NCBI GenBank assembly: GCA_018822065.1
Contig: JAHJKV010000323.1
Span: forward strand, 1-8,007
Length of the DNA: 8,007 nt
From: Pseudomonadota bacterium
GTDB lineage: Bacteria > Desulfobacterota > Desulfovibrionia > Desulfovibrionales > Desulfovibrionaceae
Direction of reading: 5' to 3'
The translations under genes were made by a program, and so were the position numbers. This document shows, piece after piece, positions 5,346-8,007 of this stretch (its first letter is position 1; the number at the start of each line of letters is the position of its first letter). The notes beneath the pieces were generated by a model that was not told the DNA's origin, ran no database searches, and worked only from the letters and a program-made list of their open reading frames with translations.

Positions 5346-5732
5346 TTAAGCGTCTGCAGAGCCGATAAGGGGCAAGTCCTTGTCGACATGGAAGAAGACC
5401 AGAAAACGTCGTTTGGTGGGTTGTTCTTCATCAATTTTGCACCGGCGGCAGAGTTCATGAAGCAGTTCTGTATCTTCCTCTTCGCGTAGCATCGACAGTG
5501 AGAGCCTTTTCCCTTTGTACCCGGCTGTGTTCTCCCTGAAAAGGAAGTGGGCTTTCTTGGTGGCCAGGACATTCTTATGGCTTAATCGATCGTTCATGAC
5601 CACAGCAATGGAGCCATCATCCATGACGTGAGGCCGTGAATAAACGGCCGCGTTCACGCCTCCGTCGGTATCTGCGGTGGACAATACGCCAAACCCTTTG
5701 GCGTTCTCAAAGTAGGCTTTCAATTCGGACAT
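5346..5732 (-). CDS. Pyridoxamine 5'-phosphate oxidase (PPOX) family protein
   Basis: The start is the ATG at 5732-5730 because AAAGGAG ends five bases before it; a start ten codons upstream lacks a ribosome site. The 128-residue product resembles the short split-barrel flavin-binding PPOX family. The N-terminal strand pair is YFENAKGFGVLSTADTDGG, followed by VNAAVYSRPHVMDDGSIAVVM and then NDRLSHKNVLATKKAHFLF, where the Arg and Lys/His residues would contact an FMN phosphate. A C-terminal part contains EEEDTELL, several Cys (CRRC) and VFFHVDKDLPLIG. Members of this size are usually stand-alone FMN or haem/F420-type binders of unknown substrate rather than true PdxH. It is monocistronic, with an AT-rich upstream region carrying an 18-bp palindrome. 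It should be intact. Confidence 0.85.
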   Translation of the reverse strand: MSELKAYFENAKGFGVLSTADTDGGVNAAVYSRPHVMDDGSIAVVMNDRLSHKNVLATKKAHFLFRENTAGYKGKRLSLSMLREEEDTELLHELCRRCKIDEEQPTKRRFLVFFHVDKDLPLIGSADA

Positions 5733-5863
5733 GGTTACTCCTTTGGTCAGATCGAGAGTCAAGTCTTAAGCCTGAGGCTGAATGCTTCTTCACTGTGCGA
5801 CTGCATGCCTGTCGGGATTTGTTGTGGCAGTTATCTTGACTTCGAATAGTTTATATCTGGCAT

Positions 5864-5881
5864 AATTACCAAATAGTAATT
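5864..5881. promoter_or_regulatory. AT-rich palindrome, candidate operator of the PPOX gene
   Basis: AATTAC (5864-5869) and GTAATT (5876-5881) are exact complements around six bases. It sits about 130 bases before the PPOX start. Nearby on the minus strand is a TATAAA that could be a -10 box with a poor TTACTA -35, 18 bases apart, so the palindrome would overlap the -35 region. Operator function is inference. Confidence 0.35.
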
Positions 5882-6123
5882 TATATCACTTTGTATGGCA
5901 GTGCAACGGAAAGTGTTTCGGATACAAATTCGTTTAAGGTCGCTTGGTGGGGAGATAGCGCCAAGGCGCAATAACTTTTCAGTGGTGAAGACCTTGGATG
6001 GTAGAATTCAATGGGTTTGATTATTCCGCGAAGCCTATAATCTGAATTTAAACAGCGGCCTACTGATTGCGAATAGGTTGGTGTGGGTTGGTACAAAGCA
6101 GAACACTTCGACGACTAAATTAT

Positions 6124-6184
6124 GGTTCATCCGGTCCAAGCATACTTCTCGTTTTGCCAAAAGTATCCTCGGGCCGGATGAACC
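6124..6184 (+). mobile_element. 61-bp miniature element with 24-bp ISL3-like terminal repeats
   Basis: The left arm 6124-6147 (starts GGTTCATCCGG, ends ATACTT) and the right arm 6161-6184 (starts AAGTAT, ends CCGGATGAACC) are inverted copies matching at 21 of 24 positions. Only 13 bases lie between them. The right arm can be read AAG TAT CCT CGG GCC GGA TGA (KYPRAG-stop), the same layout as RYTQTG-stop in the remnant at 2160-2180. It is therefore best explained as an internal-deletion product of the same IS. The whole unit can fold into one long hairpin. No clear eight-base target duplication flanks it. Confidence 0.8.
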
Positions 6185-6186
6185 AC

Positions 6187-6208
6187 AAAAATCGCCTTGC
6201 GGCGATTT
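6187..6208 (-). terminator. Hairpin with minus-strand T run, possible terminator of the response regulator transcript
   Basis: AAATCGCC (6189-6196) and GGCGATTT (6201-6208) form a perfect eight-base-pair stem with a four-base loop. On the minus strand it runs into five T residues. It lies about 217 bases after the response-regulator stop and three bases from the miniature element. On the plus strand only three T residues follow. Confidence 0.6.
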
Positions 6209-6258
6209 CTGCTGCACCTCGGCAGGCGATATTTTGGCGTGACCAGGGAGGAGGCAAG

Positions 6259-6284
6259 GGGGGCACGGGGTCGTGATTGCCCCC
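6259..6284. repeat. G/C-rich hairpin
   Basis: GGGGGCA (6259-6265) and TGCCCCC (6278-6284) are complementary around a 12-base loop. There is no T run on either side. Function unknown. Confidence 0.35.
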
Positions 6285-6342
6285 TCCCGGATCACGTGGT
6301 CCCCAATTTCTTCTATTTTTAATGTGAGTGAAGGGAGCGATA

Positions 6343-6358
6343 TTGTCGATAGGGATTC
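6343..6358. repeat. Short direct repeat flanking the response regulator, copy 1
   Basis: TTGTCGATAGGGATTC matches TTGTCGATAGGGGATTC at 7165-7181 except for one missing G. The copies lie on either side of the response-regulator gene in the same orientation. Confidence 0.5.
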
Positions 6359-6400
6359 TTCCCGATCGCCTGGGGGAAACAACCATTTTTCACTGCGGGA

Positions 6401-6416
6401 GGGGGGGGGGGGGGGG
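6401..6416. repeat. Run of 16 G (poly-C on the coding strand side)
   Basis: Sixteen consecutive G residues lie ten bases beyond the response-regulator stop codon. The last four Gs and next C (6413-6417) can pair with GCCCC (6422-6426), which touches the stop codon. A tract this long is prone to slippage in vivo and to sequencing error, so its exact length is uncertain. Confidence 0.85.
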
Positions 6417-6425
6417 CTAAGGCCC

Positions 6426-7115
6426 CTAACTCGCCCAGGTGTCCAGATCGATGAGCCCAAGCCGGGCCGAATATCTGACAAGCTCAATTGCACTTGAAAG
6501 ATTAAGTTTTTTCATGAGGTTGGCCCGATGGTTTTCCACGGTCTTGGGACTGATGAAGAGTTTCTTCGCAATCTCCCTGGTCATCAGTCCCTCAGCCAAT
6601 AAGCGCATGATCTCCTGCTCTCGGGAAGTCAGGCTCTGGTAGGGATCATCCTCCATGCCCTGGTCGTCGGCCCGGGCCTTGAGGAGCTTCTCCACCACCT
6701 CCCCGGAAAGCGCGCTATCCAGAAACACCTCGCCCCTGGCCACCGTCTCCAGCCCTCGCAGCAATCCCTCGCTGGCAGAATCCTTGACCATATACCCTGA
6801 CGCGCCTGCCTGGAAAGCTTCGACTATATAATCGGCATTGGCATGCATGCTGATGATGATGAATCGGACATCTGGCATGACCTTGTGGAGTTCACGGATA
6901 AACTGGATGCCGCTCTTTCCGGGCATGGAAATGTCCACAAGCATGATTCCCGGGTTTTCCTGCCTGGCCAGGTCGAAAGCCTCTTTGGCGCAACCAGCCT
7001 CACCGACAACGGAAAACATGTCACTACGTCCGATAAGGGCCTTAAGCCCTTCCCGAAACAGTGGGTGGTCATCAACAATAATGATCCGGGTGCGCACGGC
7101 TTCGTGAACTTTCAT
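6426..7115 (-). CDS. NarL/FixJ-family response regulator (REC plus LuxR-type HTH)
   Basis: The start is the ATG at 7115-7113, preceded by AGGTGA four bases away; a TTG at 7187 would add 24 unstructured residues and has no ribosome site. The 229-residue protein has a receiver domain at about 9-125. It begins RIIIVDDHPLFREGL with the acidic pair D15/D16, has the phosphoacceptor D61 in MLVDISMPG, the conserved S89 in IIISMHA and K111 in GYMVKD. A LuxR-type helix-turn-helix covers about 162-220: LTSREQEIMRLLAEGLMTRE, then IAKKLFISPKTVENHRANLM. All phosphorylation residues are present, so it should be activated by a histidine kinase, but none is in the window. It is divergent from the M23 peptidase gene across about 300 bases. 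The target genes are unknown. Confidence 0.93.
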   Translation of the reverse strand: MKVHEAVRTRIIIVDDHPLFREGLKALIGRSDMFSVVGEAGCAKEAFDLARQENPGIMLVDISMPGKSGIQFIRELHKVMPDVRFIIISMHANADYIVEAFQAGASGYMVKDSASEGLLRGLETVARGEVFLDSALSGEVVEKLLKARADDQGMEDDPYQSLTSREQEIMRLLAEGLMTREIAKKLFISPKTVENHRANLMKKLNLSSAIELVRYSARLGLIDLDTWAS

Positions 7116-7418
7116 GAGGTCACCTGGGTTCTCCTTTTCTGATTCTGCGCCGCTTCCCTCGGATTTGTCGATAGGGGATTCCCCCAAATCAAACCCGAAA
7201 TCACGAGCATTCTCACCCTATATGCCGCAAACATGGTATAAAATCAATCTATTAGTGAAAGAGATCAGTGTTTCAGCATTCGGGAATATCCACCAGTGTT
7301 ATGAATAGGACCCGACACCAACTTTTCAACCGCCTCTTGCCCATGGGTGTCCGTCAGCATCTTGCTTGTCAGCTTCCAAGGGTTTACAAGAGCAAAAAGG
7401 CACACCTTACAAATCGTC
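7116..7418. other. Divergent intergenic region between response regulator and M23 peptidase genes
   Basis: No gene is visible in these 303 bases. The part nearest the regulator stays open in its frame (7116-7187) but looks like leader sequence. Promoters are not obvious. On the minus strand TTGATT (7247-7242) lies 17 bases before CATATA (7224-7219), a weak match that would serve the regulator. On the plus strand TTGCTT (7362-7367) lies 17 bases before TACAAG (7385-7390), also weak. Confidence 0.5.
7165..7181. repeat. Short direct repeat flanking the response regulator, copy 2
   Basis: TTGTCGATAGGGGATTC, partner of 6343-6358. It falls in the leader of the response-regulator gene, about 50 bases upstream of the chosen start, where a regulator-binding site could lie. 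The repeat itself is seen; binding is speculation. Confidence 0.5.
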
Positions 7419-8007
7419 ATGCTGACACAAAACTATCAGTTCGCCCTATTCTCCTCCCAGGGCCGTCTCGTTTTAAACCTCCATACCAAGGGATGGGTGC
7501 TTCTCGTCATTCCCTTCCTCCTGTGCGCCCTTGCCGCCGCAAACTACGTTCTTTTCGGCTACTACAATGACCATCAAAACACGCTGGGATCCCTTTCCGA
7601 GATCGACAAAGAGCGGCTCCAGGTCAACGAAGCGATGTTATCCAGCAGCTTCGAATTGACAGACATCGAAAACACCTTGGCCCGTGTTGTCGACTTCAAT
7701 GCCAAACTTCGGATCATGCTCAGCATCGGCGATGAGATCGACCGCGAGGCAACTCTTTCCTTTTCGCCCCGTTCAACCCACGGCCTTCGCCACCTCCCCG
7801 CCCTCTATGGCCGCAACCTGAACCGCAAACTGCGTTCCAGGGCCCAAGAACTCAACGCGGATATGATCTATGAAGAAACCCAGCAGCAGGAGATCGCCCA
7901 TTCTATCTCCCTGCAACTGGAAAACCTCGCCACCATCCCGGTGATCATGCCAACCCGGGGGCGCTTTTCCTCTGCCTTTGGATGGCGTAAAGACCCGTTT
8001 AAAGGCT
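7419..8007 (+). CDS. M23 (LytM/NlpD-type) metallopeptidase, N-terminal part (runs off window)
   Basis: From the ATG at 7419 the frame stays open to the window end (196 codons). A short cytoplasmic N-terminus (MLTQNYQFALFSSQGRL, residues 1-24) is followed by one TM helix at about 25-48 (WVLLVIPFLLCALAAANYVL). A helical, probably coiled-coil periplasmic region comes next (about 55-105, including EIDKERLQVNEAML and TLARVVDFNAKLRIML), then a charged linker. The last residues, PTRGRFSSAFGWRKDPFKG, are the start of the M23 domain, with the typical G-x-(V/F)-(T/S)-S-x-FG-x-R-x-DP motif. The zinc ligands lie beyond the window. Such proteins cut peptide cross-links in peptidoglycan or activate amidases during growth and division. 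No good ribosome site is near the ATG (AAAAAGG is 18 bases away), but I see no better start and the N-terminal pattern fits membrane-anchored M23 proteins. Confidence 0.88.
   Translation, partial: MLTQNYQFALFSSQGRLVLNLHTKGWVLLVIPFLLCALAAANYVLFGYYNDHQNTLGSLSEIDKERLQVNEAMLSSSFELTDIENTLARVVDFNAKLRIMLSIGDEIDREATLSFSPRSTHGLRHLPALYGRNLNRKLRSRAQELNADMIYEETQQQEIAHSISLQLENLATIPVIMPTRGRFSSAFGWRKDPFKG

Larger units (their letters stand above)
5733..6425. other. Long non-coding region between the PPOX and response-regulator genes
   Basis: No convincing gene occupies these 693 bases; the open frames present are short, lack ribosome sites and resemble nothing known. Contents in order: PPOX leader with an AT-rich stretch and palindrome (5864-5881); 5882-6123, where I see nothing functional beyond a small GC palindrome; a 61-bp miniature element (6124-6184); a hairpin with a T run on the minus strand (6187-6208); a G-rich hairpin (6259-6284); one copy of a short direct repeat (6343-6358); and a 16-G run (6401-6416). 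Genes of the two flanks are on the same (minus) strand. Confidence 0.6.

Noticed and set aside
6020..6040. TATAAT at about 6035 as a plus-strand promoter
   Set aside because: The bases 17 upstream (GGGTTT) are not a -35 box, and no plus-strand gene follows.
5881..6096. Small minus-strand open frame (71 codons)
   Set aside because: Composition is ordinary, with no ribosome site or motif; it is not supported as a gene.
7116..7187. TTG start 24 codons upstream for the response regulator
   Set aside because: The added residues precede the normal receiver-domain start, have no ribosome site and include a repeat copy; the ATG at 7115 has AGGTGA at good spacing.

Overview
The window looks like a piece of a Gram-negative sulfate-reducing deltaproteobacterium (Desulfovibrio/Pseudodesulfovibrio-like). 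This is inferred from moderately high GC, an outer-membrane-type lipoprotein, a VPLPA-type C-terminal sorting signal, and small proteins (PPOX family, M23 peptidase N-terminus) that resemble that order. No rRNA, tRNA or CRISPR array is visible.

Layout. 1-362: 3' end of an EF-hand protein with its terminator. 582-1908: a tight three-gene operon (ECF sigma factor, small one-TM protein, membrane-anchored CpxP/CnrX-like periplasmic protein) closed by a perfect GCAA-loop terminator. This has the parts of a sigma/anti-sigma/periplasmic-sensor switch. 2050-2183: the 3' end of an ISL3-like transposase with its terminal repeat. 2188-3831 (minus): a coiled-coil lipoprotein followed by a family 4 glycosyltransferase. 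4081-4906: a near-consensus sigma70 promoter, a secreted VPLPA-CTERM protein and its terminator. 4950-5247 (minus): the 5' end of an ISL3-like transposase with its terminal repeat. 5346-5732 (minus): a PPOX-family flavin-binding-type protein. 5733-6425: a long non-coding stretch with an operator-like palindrome, a 61-bp miniature element, hairpins and a 16-G run. 6426-7115 (minus): a NarL/FixJ response regulator. 7419-8007: the N-terminal two thirds or so of an M23 peptidase, divergent from the regulator and running off the window.

The least ordinary signal is a family of related 24-bp terminal repeats found six times in about 4.1 kb: at the right end of one transposase relic, the left end of another, and at both ends of two miniature elements (78 and 61 bp). 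The transposase stop codon lies inside the right-end repeat, and traces of the last codons survive in both miniature elements. The two transposase pieces are in opposite orientation and bracket the glycosyltransferase/lipoprotein/CTERM block. That is the arrangement expected if the block was inverted with a breakpoint inside one IS copy, although the middle of the transposase is missing. Several genes here act at the envelope (sigma/sensor module, glycosyltransferase, lipoprotein, CTERM protein, M23 peptidase), but no single pathway linking them can be shown from the window.
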